Shown: positions 52,476 through 62,492, counted from the first letter of the stretch. The stretch: DNA of 64,000 nucleotides from Candidatus Saccharimonadota bacterium (GCA_905372835.1 CAJPQK010000003.1:5627-69626), one strand, 5' to 3'. Translations and numbers: made by a program. The notes: generated by a model not told the origin, from the sequence alone.

Positions 52476-52518
52476 GGCTTTATTTTACCATTTTCAACCG
52501 CACGCGTATACTGTAAGT

Positions 52519-55500
52519 ATGGATTTTTCTACACGCTACGCCAACCTCAATGCTAATCAACGTTCTGCCGTCGACACAATTCACGGTCCGCTGTTGGTTA
52601 TCGCGGGTCCTGGCACTGGCAAAACCGAGCTCTTGAGCATGCGAGCTGCTCACATATTGCGCCAAACTGACACTTTGCCAAGCAATATTTTATGTCTAAC
52701 GTTTACTGATTCTGGTGCAGTCAATATGCGCCAGCGCTTGCAACAAATCATCGGCGAAGACGCCTACAAAGTCGCCATCCACACCTTCCACAGCTTCGGT
52801 TCAGAAATCATCAACACCAACCGACAATATTTCTTCCACGGCGCAGATCGGCAACCAACCGACGAACTGACACAGCAACAGATTCTGCAAGAAATTTTTG
52901 AGGCCATGAGCTGGGACAATCCGCTCAATGTCAAAAACAATGACGAATTTATCTATCTGAAAGAAACACTTAAAACTATTTCCGAATTCAAAAGCAACGG
53001 TCTGACCTCTGAAGAAATACAACACATTTTGGACGATGTGGAGCGCACAATCACAGAAATCGCTGAAGCCATCGCGCAGCTCTTCCAAACCACCATCAAA
53101 AAATCAATCATCCCAGCATTTGCCAACACCGCAGAGGTGGCAGCAACCATCACTCCACAGTCTTTGCCAGCAGCCATCACACCGTACGCCAATGTACTGG
53201 CACTCAGCATGGCCAACGCTGCACAAGAAGCCTTGGAGAATGACAGTACCAAGCCCATCACTGCCTGGAAAAATGCGTGGTGCAAAAAGAATGCAGCAGG
53301 GGAGTTTGTCTTAAAGGACAGTGAATCGATCACTAAACTACGTGCCGTCACTGCAGTGTACGACCAATACCGCAGCGCACTGGCACAGCGTGGACTGTTT
53401 GACTATGACGACATGATTTTGAACGTGCTAGATGCCTGCAAACACCAGCCAGATCTAAGGGCAAACCTCCAGGAGCAATACCAGTTCATCATGGTTGACG
53501 AATTTCAGGACACCAACTTGGCACAGCTACAGCTATTATTCAATCTGACTGGCGACGAGCCTGAGCCAAACATCATGGCAGTCGGTGACGACGACCAAGC
53601 CATCTTCAGCTTCCAGGGCGCCAACGTTGGCAATATCCAACGCTTCCGTCAGCACTATCATGACCCAGCCGTCATCGTCCTGACCGACAACTACCGTTCG
53701 GCAGAGCAAATCCTCACCACCGCCCGCAGTGTCATCACCCAAGGCAGCGACCGCTTGGAAAATACCATTCCCGACTTGTCCAAACAATTAACACCCCACG
53801 CCTCGTCATCAGGCGCCACCGTCAAACTGAGCCGTTTCATGACACCACTGGACGAAAGAGCAGGTGTTGCTAAGCAAATTGCAGAGCTCATCGCCTCAGG
53901 CACGCCACCTAAAGACATCGCCGTCATATCTCGCCGACATCATGAACTGATTGAATTATTGCCTCACCTCTATCAAAACAATATCAGCGTCAACTACGAA
54001 CACCACGACGACATCCTGGAACTAGACAGCATCAAAGCGCTGGAACTGCTAGCCCGCATCGTCATCTCGCTCCACAACAACGACCTAACCACCGCCAATA
54101 GCTTACTACCAGAGTTGCTGGCGCACCCAGCGTTTGGCTTCGCCGCCACTGACATCTGGAAATTGAGCCTGGCAGCCTGGCGCAATCGACAGTTCTGGCT
54201 CGAAGCGATGCTCGCCCAAACAACATTCGAGCCGTTGGCTCAGTGGCTACTAGAGCAGGCTAAAAACGTCCCCAACCTCACGCTCGAAGAACACATTGAC
54301 GAGCTACTAGGCCTCACCGAAACCGCCACCAACCGCGCCCTCTACGCCTATTATTTCTCACCAGAAAAATTACAGTCAGACCCAGAAGCCTACCTCATCA
54401 CCCTAGAAGCGCTGCGCACCTTGCGCCAGAAATTACGTGACCACTACACCGAAGCAACGCCAACCTTGACGCAGCTTCTCCAGTTTATCGATCTCCATCA
54501 TTTGACCAAGACTCGCCTCACCAGCATCAGACCAGCCGCCGAACACAAATCAGGCTCAATCAATCTCATGACCGCCCACAAATCAAAAGGCTTGGAATTT
54601 CCACACGTATTCATCATCGGTGCGACCGACAACATGTGGGGTGAGAAAGTTCGTGCACGCAGCCGGCTCATCCGCTATCCAGCCAACCTGCAGCTGCAAC
54701 CAGCAGGCAACAACTACGACGAGCGCCTACGCCTATTTTTCGTCGCCATGACTCGCGCCAAGCAAACCCTGCACATCAGTCATAGCCTCACAGACACTGG
54801 CGGTAAAGATAACTTGATCGCCAGCTTCCTAAGCTCGCTACAGCTAGATATGTCGACCATTGATACCTCTGAGACTGCTGATACAACCGAGTCACCGCTC
54901 ACCGACTGGCGTGCCAGGCTGACTGAACCGCACAACGGAGTGCTACAGGAAGTCTTGGCGCCAATCTTACAGCACTACAAACTATCCGCCACTCATCTGA
55001 ACAATTTCCTCGACGTCTCACATGGCGGCCCTCAAGGATTTTTGTTAAATAATTTGCTCCATTTTCCGCAAGCCAAAAGCCCATCAGCTGCCTACGGAAC
55101 CGCGGTTCACGCCTGTCTGCAGCAGCTGCACGATATGTTTGTCGCGGACGGGACACTGCCACCACGCTCAGAGATTATGCGCTTGTATGCTCAAACCTTG
55201 GCAGCACAACACCTATCGCCAGATGACACCAAACTATTCACCGAAAAGGGGCAATCAGTCCTGACCGCTTTTCTGGACGCCAAACAAAGCAGCTTCACCC
55301 AGCAGCAGCTGGCTGAACTTAATTTTGCCAATCAAAATTCCTTCGTCGGTCAAGCGCATCTAACAGGCTCGCTGGACCTGGTCGATATAGACAAAACAGC
55401 AAAGACCATCTACATCACAGACTATAAAACTGGCAAGCCATCGCACTCCTGGAAGGGGACGTCTGACTATGAAAAAATCAAGCTCCACAAATACCGCCAG

Positions 55501-55782
55501 CAGCTGATGTTCTATCAACTTCTGGTCAAGTCATCACGTGATTATGGCAATTTCACTTTCACCGGCGCCTGCCTACAGTTCGTCGAACCAGACATGAAAA
55601 CTGGCGATATCCTCAGCCTGGAAGACACGTTCTCCGAGGAGGAATTAGCTGAATTCGCCAGGCTCATCGGCATCGTCTGGCGGAAAATCACCACCCTGGA
55701 CCTGCCAGACGTTTCTGGCTATTCAGTAGACTATAAAGGCATGTTACAGTTCGAAAATGACTTATTGACAGAAGAAATATAA
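52519..55782 (+). CDS. UvrD/PcrA-type helicase with C-terminal RecB-like nuclease
   Basis: 1087 residues. SF1A motor: NANQRSAVDTIHGPLLVIAG, Walker A GPGTGKTEL (about 28-36), DEFQDTN, GDDDQAIFSFQGA, YRS, MTAHKSKGLEFPHVFI and VAMTRAKQTLHIS. A C-terminal PD-(D/E)xK domain (about 900-1087) has GSLDLVDID, DYKTGKPSHSWKG and QQLMFYQLL. The combination resembles AddAB/RecB or archaeal-like Cas4-fused helicases: DNA end processing for recombination repair. The start at 52519, 6 nt after TATACT, is preferred over a long upstream extension antisense to the neighbouring gene. Confidence 0.92.
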   Translation: MDFSTRYANLNANQRSAVDTIHGPLLVIAGPGTGKTELLSMRAAHILRQTDTLPSNILCLTFTDSGAVNMRQRLQQIIGEDAYKVAIHTFHSFGSEIINTNRQYFFHGADRQPTDELTQQQILQEIFEAMSWDNPLNVKNNDEFIYLKETLKTISEFKSNGLTSEEIQHILDDVERTITEIAEAIAQLFQTTIKKSIIPAFANTAEVAATITPQSLPAAITPYANVLALSMANAAQEALENDSTKPITAWKNAWCKKNAAGEFVLKDSESITKLRAVTAVYDQYRSALAQRGLFDYDDMILNVLDACKHQPDLRANLQEQYQFIMVDEFQDTNLAQLQLLFNLTGDEPEPNIMAVGDDDQAIFSFQGANVGNIQRFRQHYHDPAVIVLTDNYRSAEQILTTARSVITQGSDRLENTIPDLSKQLTPHASSSGATVKLSRFMTPLDERAGVAKQIAELIASGTPPKDIAVISRRHHELIELLPHLYQNNISVNYEHHDDILELDSIKALELLARIVISLHNNDLTTANSLLPELLAHPAFGFAATDIWKLSLAAWRNRQFWLEAMLAQTTFEPLAQWLLEQAKNVPNLTLEEHIDELLGLTETATNRALYAYYFSPEKLQSDPEAYLITLEALRTLRQKLRDHYTEATPTLTQLLQFIDLHHLTKTRLTSIRPAAEHKSGSINLMTAHKSKGLEFPHVFIIGATDNMWGEKVRARSRLIRYPANLQLQPAGNNYDERLRLFFVAMTRAKQTLHISHSLTDTGGKDNLIASFLSSLQLDMSTIDTSETADTTESPLTDWRARLTEPHNGVLQEVLAPILQHYKLSATHLNNFLDVSHGGPQGFLLNNLLHFPQAKSPSAAYGTAVHACLQQLHDMFVADGTLPPRSEIMRLYAQTLAAQHLSPDDTKLFTEKGQSVLTAFLDAKQSSFTQQQLAELNFANQNSFVGQAHLTGSLDLVDIDKTAKTIYITDYKTGKPSHSWKGTSDYEKIKLHKYRQQLMFYQLLVKSSRDYGNFTFTGACLQFVEPDMKTGDILSLEDTFSEEELAEFARLIGIVWRKITTLDLPDVSGYSVDYKGMLQFENDLLTEEI

Positions 55783-55799
55783 TTATTTTCCATATATTG

Positions 55800-55828
55800 T
55801 TGCTATTTTTTACAGTTCGTGTTATGAT
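55800..55828 (+). promoter_or_regulatory. promoter of the second structured unit
   Basis: TTGCTA (55800-55805), 17 nt, TATGAT (55823-55828); transcription start expected near 55835, in the gap after the helicase gene. Confidence 0.68.
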
Positions 55829-55834
55829 ATTCAT

Positions 55835-55945
55835 TAGCTTTTGTTGTGGAGCTAACTTCTCGATTTGACGCCGCAAATGGCGTCAAATCCTGACCATGCT
55901 TCGCACAAAAGCGTGGTTCGAGAGAGGGTTAGCTCTTTTTCTTTT
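55835..55945 (+). ncRNA. three-way-junction RNA ending in a U-run (sRNA or leader switch)
   Basis: Closing stem GAGCTAAC/GTTAGCTC (55849-55856, 55928-55935) extended by TCTCGA/TCGAGA (55858-55863, 55918-55923) encloses two hairpins: TTTGACGCC/GGCGTCAAA (55864-55872, 55879-55887) and CCATGCT/AGCGTGG (55894-55900, 55910-55916). TTTTTCTTTT follows the closing stem, so it can terminate transcription. An ORF with a strong Shine-Dalgarno starts 33 nt later, compatible with a regulated attenuator. The class is not recognised. Confidence 0.7.
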
Positions 55946-55977
55946 GCCGCAACTGCGGCGGAAAGGGGGTGAGACCC

Positions 55978-56154
55978 TTGGCTGGAAACCAGACCGATGA
56001 GCGACGCCGTGCGCAGGAAGACTATGAGTATGCCTGCAAACATAAAGCGCCGCGAGAGACTCTTGACCGTCTCTATATCGTCCTGCTCGAGAAGCAGGCC
56101 ATAGAAAACGCGGCCACAGGTCGGAGCGACCGTCCCAGGAAGCTCCACTGGTAG
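55978..56154 (+). CDS. 58-residue basic helical protein (TTG start)
   Basis: Not recognised. AAGGGGGTGA, a near-perfect Shine-Dalgarno, lies 5 nt before TTG; a GTG at 55969 is too close to it. The product is charged and mostly helical (ERRRAQEDYEYACKHKAP, ETLDRLYIVLLEKQAIENAA) with a basic tail RPRKLHW. The CDS is a series of small inverted repeats (CTGG/CCAG, GCAGG/CCTGC, AGAGAC/GTCTCT, CCTGCT/AGCAGG, GGTCG/CGACC), as in the hammerhead unit. It may be a real peptide or a chance frame in a structured RNA. Confidence 0.5.
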   Translation: MAGNQTDERRRAQEDYEYACKHKAPRETLDRLYIVLLEKQAIENAATGRSDRPRKLHW

Positions 56155-56270
56155 AGGTTTGACAGTCGAGGTTTGTGCGACCCCGAAACCACTGACCTCC
56201 GCAGTCAGCAAAGGGCGTCTGTCCGCCCCTGGGGTGATTCGCCCAGCTGGTAGCCCAGAAAAGAATCACA

Positions 56271-56360
56271 GGACATATAGCTCTAAATGGCAGAGCGCCC
56301 ACGTCGACAACGGTGTCGGCGCAACGGGAGGCTGCGGGTTCGAGTCCCGCTGTGTCCGCC
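56271..56360 (+). ncRNA. tRNA-like element 1 (abnormal anticodon arm)
   Basis: Acceptor GGACATA/TGTGTCC (7 bp), TA at positions 8-9, D-stem GCTC/GAGC with a GG-containing loop, and a perfect T-arm GCGGG-TTCGAGT-CCCGC. Between D- and T-arms lie 37 nt with GCGCC/GGCGC enclosing GACA-acgg-TGTC instead of a 7-nt anticodon loop; no CCA is encoded (GCC follows). Not a normal tRNA; a mimic, a remnant or a domain of a larger RNA. Confidence 0.55.
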
Positions 56361-56570
56361 GTCGCGGTTGCATGCGCAGTCACACGGACTCATCACCCGT
56401 GTAAAGCCGTATGTAAGCGAAAAAACTTGGGTGTTTCGCCACTCCGCCCGAGTTTCATTGGTTCCTCAGTTTTGTCTGACGCAGTACAAAGGCGTACTAT
56501 GTTATACAAAACAAGGTATGAATACCGCTATATATACCGAGGTCCCAATGTTTTCAATACAGAGTTGCCA

Positions 56571-56641
56571 GGGTGTGCCAGGTAGGGAGACAGGGCATTC
56601 GAAGCCCACCGTTCTTGCGGGTTCGACTCCCGTCACATCCA
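56571..56641 (+). ncRNA. tRNA-like element 2 (no D-arm)
   Basis: Acceptor GGGTGTG/CACATCC (7 bp, one G-T), T-arm GCGGG-TTCGACT-CCCGT, and a hairpin GGGC-ATTCGAA-GCCC in the anticodon position (would read TCG). Only 15 nt separate the acceptor from that hairpin, with no pairing D-arm, and no CCA is encoded. The 3' half looks tmRNA-like, but no tmRNA 5' end or tag ORF was found. Confidence 0.45.
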
Positions 56642-56757
56642 CTGAGATGGCACAATGGCGTGTCATCTCTCCCTCCCCGGGTTCGCGAGATTCACTCGTA
56701 GCAGTTTTTCTCAACGTTGAGAATTACTCCGAGCAGAACCGCTTGAGCCCACCAACG

Positions 56758-56800
56758 CCCCTCATTCTCAATGGCGAGAGTGAGGGGTTTTCTCCTTTTT
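56758..56800 (+). terminator. strong intrinsic terminator of the structured unit
   Basis: CCCCTCATTCTC/GAGAGTGAGGGG, 12 bp with one G-T, loop aatggc, followed by TTTTCTCCTTTTT. It directly precedes the dus promoter (TAAAAT 56805-56810). Confidence 0.88.
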
Positions 56801-56817
56801 ATGGTAAAATAACAGAG

Positions 56818-57933
56818 ATGACATCATTTTGGGACAATCTACCGCAGCCGTTTTTCATCTTGGCACCCATGGAAGCCGTCACTGACGTGGTGTTTCGTCA
56901 TGTCGTGAAACAGGCGGGCGCGCCCGACGTGTTTTTCACGGAGTTTGCCAATGCCACCGGCTGGGTACACGCTGGTGACAAAGCCATCGCCGGGCGGCTC
57001 ATCAAAACCGACGACGAGCATCCGCTGGTCGCCCAAATCTGGGGCGGCGAGCCAGGTGATATGGAACAATTTGCTGCCCATTGCGCCAAGCTCGGCTTTG
57101 ACGGCATCGACATCAACATGGGCTGTCCCGCCAAATCCGCCATCAAATCGGGCGGTGCCGCACTCATTCGTAGACCCGACGTAGCGGTTGCCGCCATCGC
57201 CGCCGCCAAAACTGCTGGGTTGCCGGTCAGCGTCAAAACACGGCTCGGCTACACCTACGTTGACGAATGGCGCGAGTGGCTGACGACACTGCTACAGCAA
57301 GACCTCGCCAACCTGACCATCCATCTGCGCACCAAAAAAGAAATGAGCAAAGTGCGGGCGCATTTTGAGCTCCTCGACGACATTATCAAACTACGTGACG
57401 AAATCGCCCCACAAACGCTGCTAACCATCAACGGCGACATCCGCGACCGCACCCACGGCGAGGAACTATTTAGAGCTCACCCAGGCCTCAACGGCATCAT
57501 GATCGGGCGGGGAATTTTCAGCGATCCGTTTTGCTTTCGGAAAGGCGGAGTGTCTTCAGATATCGAGGATAAGAGGGTGATAGTCGGTGGGGCAGCACCC
57601 ACTTCTGAACAAATCTTTGATTTTTCAGAAGAAGGGGCGGACCGACTAGCAGGACCCGCGTCTAGCGACCTACGTGCCGTCGCAGACGGCGACGACGGGA
57701 GTGGCAATACTAAATCAGAGCTTATACACCTACTGCATTACCACCTCGACCTCTTCAACCACTACCAACCAATCCTCGGTCGCCCCTTCGAAACCCTCAA
57801 ACGCTTCTTCAAAATCTACATCCGCGATTTCGACGGCGCCAAGGAACTGCGCGACCAGCTGATGCGCACCAAGACGACCGACGAGGTGCGATCAATACTT
57901 GCACACAACGATCGTCCACATTATACTTATTGA
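56818..57933 (+). CDS. tRNA-dihydrouridine synthase with in-frame insert
   Basis: FMN enzyme reducing uridine in tRNA, 371 residues. TIM-barrel motifs: LAPMEAVTDVVFRHV, QIWGGEPGDMEQFA, DINMGCPAKSAIKSGGAAL with catalytic Cys (about 102), VSVKTRLG, TIHLRTKKEM and NGIMIGRGIFSDPF. About 56 residues (243-298) are inserted before the C-terminal helical domain (LLHYHLDLFNHYQPI, RFFKIYIRDFDGA); the insert is Gly/Asp/Ser-rich and encoded by inverted repeats. DusA/B/C subtype is not assignable. TAAAAT is 7 nt before the ATG; longer upstream frames cross the structured RNA region. Confidence 0.93.
   Translation: MTSFWDNLPQPFFILAPMEAVTDVVFRHVVKQAGAPDVFFTEFANATGWVHAGDKAIAGRLIKTDDEHPLVAQIWGGEPGDMEQFAAHCAKLGFDGIDINMGCPAKSAIKSGGAALIRRPDVAVAAIAAAKTAGLPVSVKTRLGYTYVDEWREWLTTLLQQDLANLTIHLRTKKEMSKVRAHFELLDDIIKLRDEIAPQTLLTINGDIRDRTHGEELFRAHPGLNGIMIGRGIFSDPFCFRKGGVSSDIEDKRVIVGGAAPTSEQIFDFSEEGADRLAGPASSDLRAVADGDDGSGNTKSELIHLLHYHLDLFNHYQPILGRPFETLKRFFKIYIRDFDGAKELRDQLMRTKTTDEVRSILAHNDRPHYTY
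57544..57711 (+). repeat. hairpin-chain insert inside dus
   Basis: About 168 bp in frame. AGTCGGT/ACCGACT (57582-57588, 57641-57647) encloses GGTG/CACC (57586-57589, 57596-57599) and CTTCTGA/TCAGAAG (57602-57608, 57625-57631); GCCGTC-gca-GACGGC follows (57676-57690). Confidence 0.6.
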
Positions 57934-57934
57934 C

Positions 57935-58414
57935 ATGACAACAAAAAAACAAAAACTGCAAAAACAACAGACTATAGACACATGGATCGTCATAGCATTA
58001 TGGGCGAGTGCTATCTGGTTCTCGCTCGCACGCGGATTCATTACTGGCATCGGCGGTTGGGTACTAGCACTACTTGGCCCGTGGGCACTTATCGTTAGCT
58101 GTATCTGTCTTGCAATCATCTCCCGACAAGTGAAAAAACGCCATGCATCAAAAGACCATCTCACCACAATAGTACGTGTTTCCTTTATCGTCATGTCAAT
58201 CTCATTATTTATCTGCGGCCTTGCAATGCCTGATTTTAGCGACATAGAGACCTTTTCAACATTATCCGTGTATACAAATAACGCTATTTCATTTGAAACA
58301 TCAAAAGCTATCGCCATTATCTCAGGGTTTGTAGTAGTTCTGTCTCTATTCGTGGCTGTTACTTTTGGCATCGCTGAAGACAGAGAAGAGACGACGGAAG
58401 ACGTCGCTATTTAG
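57935..58414 (+). CDS. small polytopic membrane protein, unknown
   Basis: 159 residues with four predicted helices (WIVIALWASAIWFSLARG, WVLALLGPWALIVSCICLAI, VSFIVMSISLFICGLA, IAIISGFVVVLSLFVAVTFG), a Lys/Gln-rich N-terminus and an acidic C-terminal tail. No family recognised. The ATG at 57935 lies 7 nt after TATACT (57922-57927), whose -35 region is inside the end of dus. Confidence 0.68.
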   Translation: MTTKKQKLQKQQTIDTWIVIALWASAIWFSLARGFITGIGGWVLALLGPWALIVSCICLAIISRQVKKRHASKDHLTTIVRVSFIVMSISLFICGLAMPDFSDIETFSTLSVYTNNAISFETSKAIAIISGFVVVLSLFVAVTFGIAEDREETTEDVAI

Positions 58415-58490
58415 ATTAGTATTAATTAGAGTCTTAGCGCTATACGCAAATTGCTTGAAAAAATATAGATTATATGATATAATACAAAAG

Positions 58491-59369
58491 ATGCGCCAGT
58501 TCGAAGGATATTCACTCACAACACCAATCACCATCGGTGATGTGCATAATCTATCAAAACAAGTAACTCGACTACCTCGAGGGAGTATCGCTTTATTAGG
58601 CACCGACCGACTCGGCATACCATTAGAGCAGCTCGACATAGAACTAACGCCTCGTGATGATTACGCAGAAGGTCGTCGTAACAGCATCAATAAGGTTGGG
58701 TTTTATGACGCAACATTGTATTGCTCAGACATACCCCTCGTAACTCAGCCTTGGGCAATCAAGCCATATCTTACCTCTCGTACAGCCGTGAAAGACATTA
58801 CCACAATGCAAGCCATTAATAACCTACAACATCCTCGAGCAATTCGCACTTTTGAACCAAGAGGCATTGCTCATCTCGAAAATGGTGAGGTGGCTGTTAT
58901 TAGTGATTTTGTACAGGGTGTACGTAGCTGCGACAGCCTAGTTGATGCATACCGCGAAACGACACTACCTGAGGAAAAAGCGCGACTTATCGCCCGTACT
59001 GCATTCTCTACTATGCACTATTTTCACAGCCTCCCAGAGCCATATACAATGAACGACGCACAAATAAAGAACTTTGCATTTACTATCAATACCGAACCGT
59101 GGTGTATTGACACTGAAAAATTTCTATCGACAGACAAAGATGACCCATCATCAATCGGTCAATTCGGACGAGATATTGAGTGCTGTGTTTATTCAATGAG
59201 CGGTCAATCCAATAATGACGGTCAGCAAATGTTAATTCCCGAACTTATCATTGAGCATTTTATTAAGCCATACGAAGAGGATATCTCTAATCTATTTCCC
59301 CACGATACCGCTAGTATTATGCAAACGTCGATCGAAAATCTCAAACAAGACATAACCCAAGGAGCCTGA
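58491..59369 (+). CDS. protein-kinase-like fold protein (phosphotransferase?)
   Basis: 292 residues, soluble. The order of elements suggests a kinase fold: AIKPYLTSRTAV (possible ATP-binding Lys), hinge-like AVISDFVQG, catalytic-loop-like MNDAQIKNFAF (Asp and Asn) and CIDTEKF in the DFG position. A Gly-rich loop is not obvious. Relatives could be aminoglycoside phosphotransferase/RIO-like kinases; the substrate is unknown and activity is unproven. Promoter TTGAAA (58455-58460), 17 nt, TATAAT (58478-58483), 7 nt before the ATG. Confidence 0.55.
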   Translation: MRQFEGYSLTTPITIGDVHNLSKQVTRLPRGSIALLGTDRLGIPLEQLDIELTPRDDYAEGRRNSINKVGFYDATLYCSDIPLVTQPWAIKPYLTSRTAVKDITTMQAINNLQHPRAIRTFEPRGIAHLENGEVAVISDFVQGVRSCDSLVDAYRETTLPEEKARLIARTAFSTMHYFHSLPEPYTMNDAQIKNFAFTINTEPWCIDTEKFLSTDKDDPSSIGQFGRDIECCVYSMSGQSNNDGQQMLIPELIIEHFIKPYEEDISNLFPHDTASIMQTSIENLKQDITQGA

Positions 59370-59382
59370 TGTTAGGCTCCTT
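59359..59382. terminator. hairpin between convergent genes
   Basis: AAGGAGCCT-gatgtt-AGGCTCCTT, perfect 9 bp, spanning the stop of the kinase-like gene and 14 nt beyond atpC. No T-run on either side, so it may act bidirectionally but weakly. Confidence 0.5.
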
Positions 59383-59395
59383 AGTGGCGATGTAA

Positions 59396-59815
59396 TTAGC
59401 GTCGTCGCTTATGCCGCTGCAAATCCGCCACCTTCAACCGCACCAAGTGCCGGTCGATGAGCTGTTTGGCTTTTTCGCGTTCTATTTGGTCGTCGGCGTT
59501 ATCACGTGCTGCGATGGCTCGCTCTAGCGCCGCCTGGGTTTCCGCCTCGATGATGTCGTCACCATGATCGGCTTCATCAACCAAAATCCGCACGCCTGTT
59601 TGATCAATCTCTACCACGCCGCCAGAAATAGCAAAGAACTCTTCCTCTTGCGTCTCCTTGGTGCGGCGGACGGTAATGACGCCGTCCCTCGCCACCGTCA
59701 CTAGCGGCTCGTGGCTCGGCAGCACCGAAATCTCGCCGTCAATGGTCGGGATGGTTACCGAGTAGACCGTTTCATCGAGCTTGACACCACCGAGCGTTAC
59801 CAACTTCAAATTCAT
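59396..59815 (-). CDS. atpC: F-type ATP synthase epsilon subunit
   Basis: 139 residues, rotor-stalk subunit of F1. N-terminal beta-sandwich (LKLVTLGGVKLDETVYSVTI, GEISVLPSHEPLVTVARDG, FFAISGGVVEID) and C-terminal two-helix domain (AQAALERAIAARDNADDQIE-type) ending in an unusual basic QRHKRRR. The start is set 4 nt after the atpD stop. Last gene of the operon. Confidence 0.93.
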   Translation of the reverse strand: MNLKLVTLGGVKLDETVYSVTIPTIDGEISVLPSHEPLVTVARDGVITVRRTKETQEEEFFAISGGVVEIDQTGVRILVDEADHGDDIIEAETQAALERAIAARDNADDQIEREKAKQLIDRHLVRLKVADLQRHKRRR

Positions 59816-59819
59816 CAGG

Positions 59820-61607
<1,788 letters not shown>

Positions 61608-61611
<4 letters not shown>

Positions 61612-62489
61612 TGTTCCATCGCCTCCACACCGCCAGAAATCTCTGCCAATTCCTGGGTAATCGCACCCTGACGAGCCTTGTTCATCGCCAAAGTCAAATC
61701 GTCCACTAGGTCAGACGCATTATCCGTTGCATTCTTCATGGCCATCATCCGCATGGAGTGCTCACTAGCACGGGCGTCCAGCAATGCCTGAAACAGCCGC
61801 GCGCCCGTCAAACGGTAGGCGACGGCGTCCAGTACCTCTGGGATACTTGGCTCGTACTTGGCGTCAGAAACCGTATTTGAAACTTCACTTGGGTCAATCA
61901 AGGCTTTGGTTCCCGCTGGCAACAACCGTGACAGTTCCGCTGTCTGCACCATGCTATTGATAAATCGCGTGTATACCAACGTTACTGCGTCAACTTCACC
62001 ATTCTCAAACATACTGATGGCGGTGTTTAAAATCGTGTGAAAGGTCAGCCCCGTCGGTTGGTCTGGCAAATTATCATAACTACCGACCACTTCAGTGTCC
62101 TTGAGACGCGAGGCGAACTGCGAAGCTCGGCGGCCAACTGTTAAAGTCAAATTCTCAATGCCGCGCTCATCATCACGCTTCAGTAACTCCAGATATTTCT
62201 TCAAGACGTTGGTGTTATACGCACCAGCCAGGCCTTTGTCGCTGGCGATGACGATTATCAAACGCTTAGTGATTTTGCGGCGCTTAAACAGTGGGTGATT
62301 ATCCGTCGCACCCTGGCTAGCTAGGTAGCTCAGCAGCTCCTCGGCTGCCATAGTGTAGGGAGCCGAGGCCTTGTCCGCCTCTTGTGAACGGCGCATTTTA
62401 CTGGCGGCCACCAACTGCATCGCCTTGGTGATTTGCTTGGTTGAATCCACCGAGCGAATGCGATTTTTCAGCGCACGAGTACTCGGCAT
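61608..62489 (-). CDS. atpG: F-type ATP synthase gamma subunit
   Basis: 293 residues, central rotor shaft. N-terminal helix TRALKNRIRSVDSTKQITKAMQ (first half) with MQLVAASKMRR, Rossmann core IIVIASDKGLAGAYNTNVLK and the C-terminal helix EHSMRMMAMKNATDNASDLV followed by NKARQGAITQELAEISGG. ATG lies 3 nt after the atpA stop. Confidence 0.95.
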
Positions 62490-62492
62490 GGA

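Larger units (their letters stand above)
56155..56757 (+). other. structured non-coding stretch with tRNA-like folds
   Basis: No convincing ORF. Many short stems are seen: CTGAC/GTCAG (56192-56208), GGGCG/CGCCC (56213-56228), GTGATTC/GAATCAC (56234-56269), AACTTGGG/CCCGAGTT (56424-56454), AGTAC/GTACT, and GAGATGGCAC/GTGTCATCTC (56644-56669). Two tRNA-like elements are listed separately. With the promoter at 55800 and the terminator at 56758 it could be one ~960-nt RNA. Confidence 0.55.

Noticed and set aside
52333..52518. N-terminal extension of the UvrD-like helicase
   Set aside because: It would be antisense to the 161-codon gene and its promoter, lacks family similarity, and the -10 box TATACT lies right before 52519.
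55994..56001. CCGATGAG as the core of a second hammerhead
   Set aside because: The first base pair position needs CTGATGA, no GAAA follows a stem II, and no stem I/III partners were found.
56571..56641. tmRNA 3' end (GGGTTCGACTCCCGTCACATCCA resembles the tmRNA T-arm and acceptor)
   Set aside because: The pairing 5' acceptor strand lies only 57 nt upstream, and I found no tmRNA-type 5' sequence, tag ORF or pseudoknots at the expected distance.
56287..56817. Long N-terminal extension of the dus protein
   Set aside because: The frame runs through tRNA-like elements and the terminator; the amino acid sequence is not family-like, and a -10 box precedes 56818.
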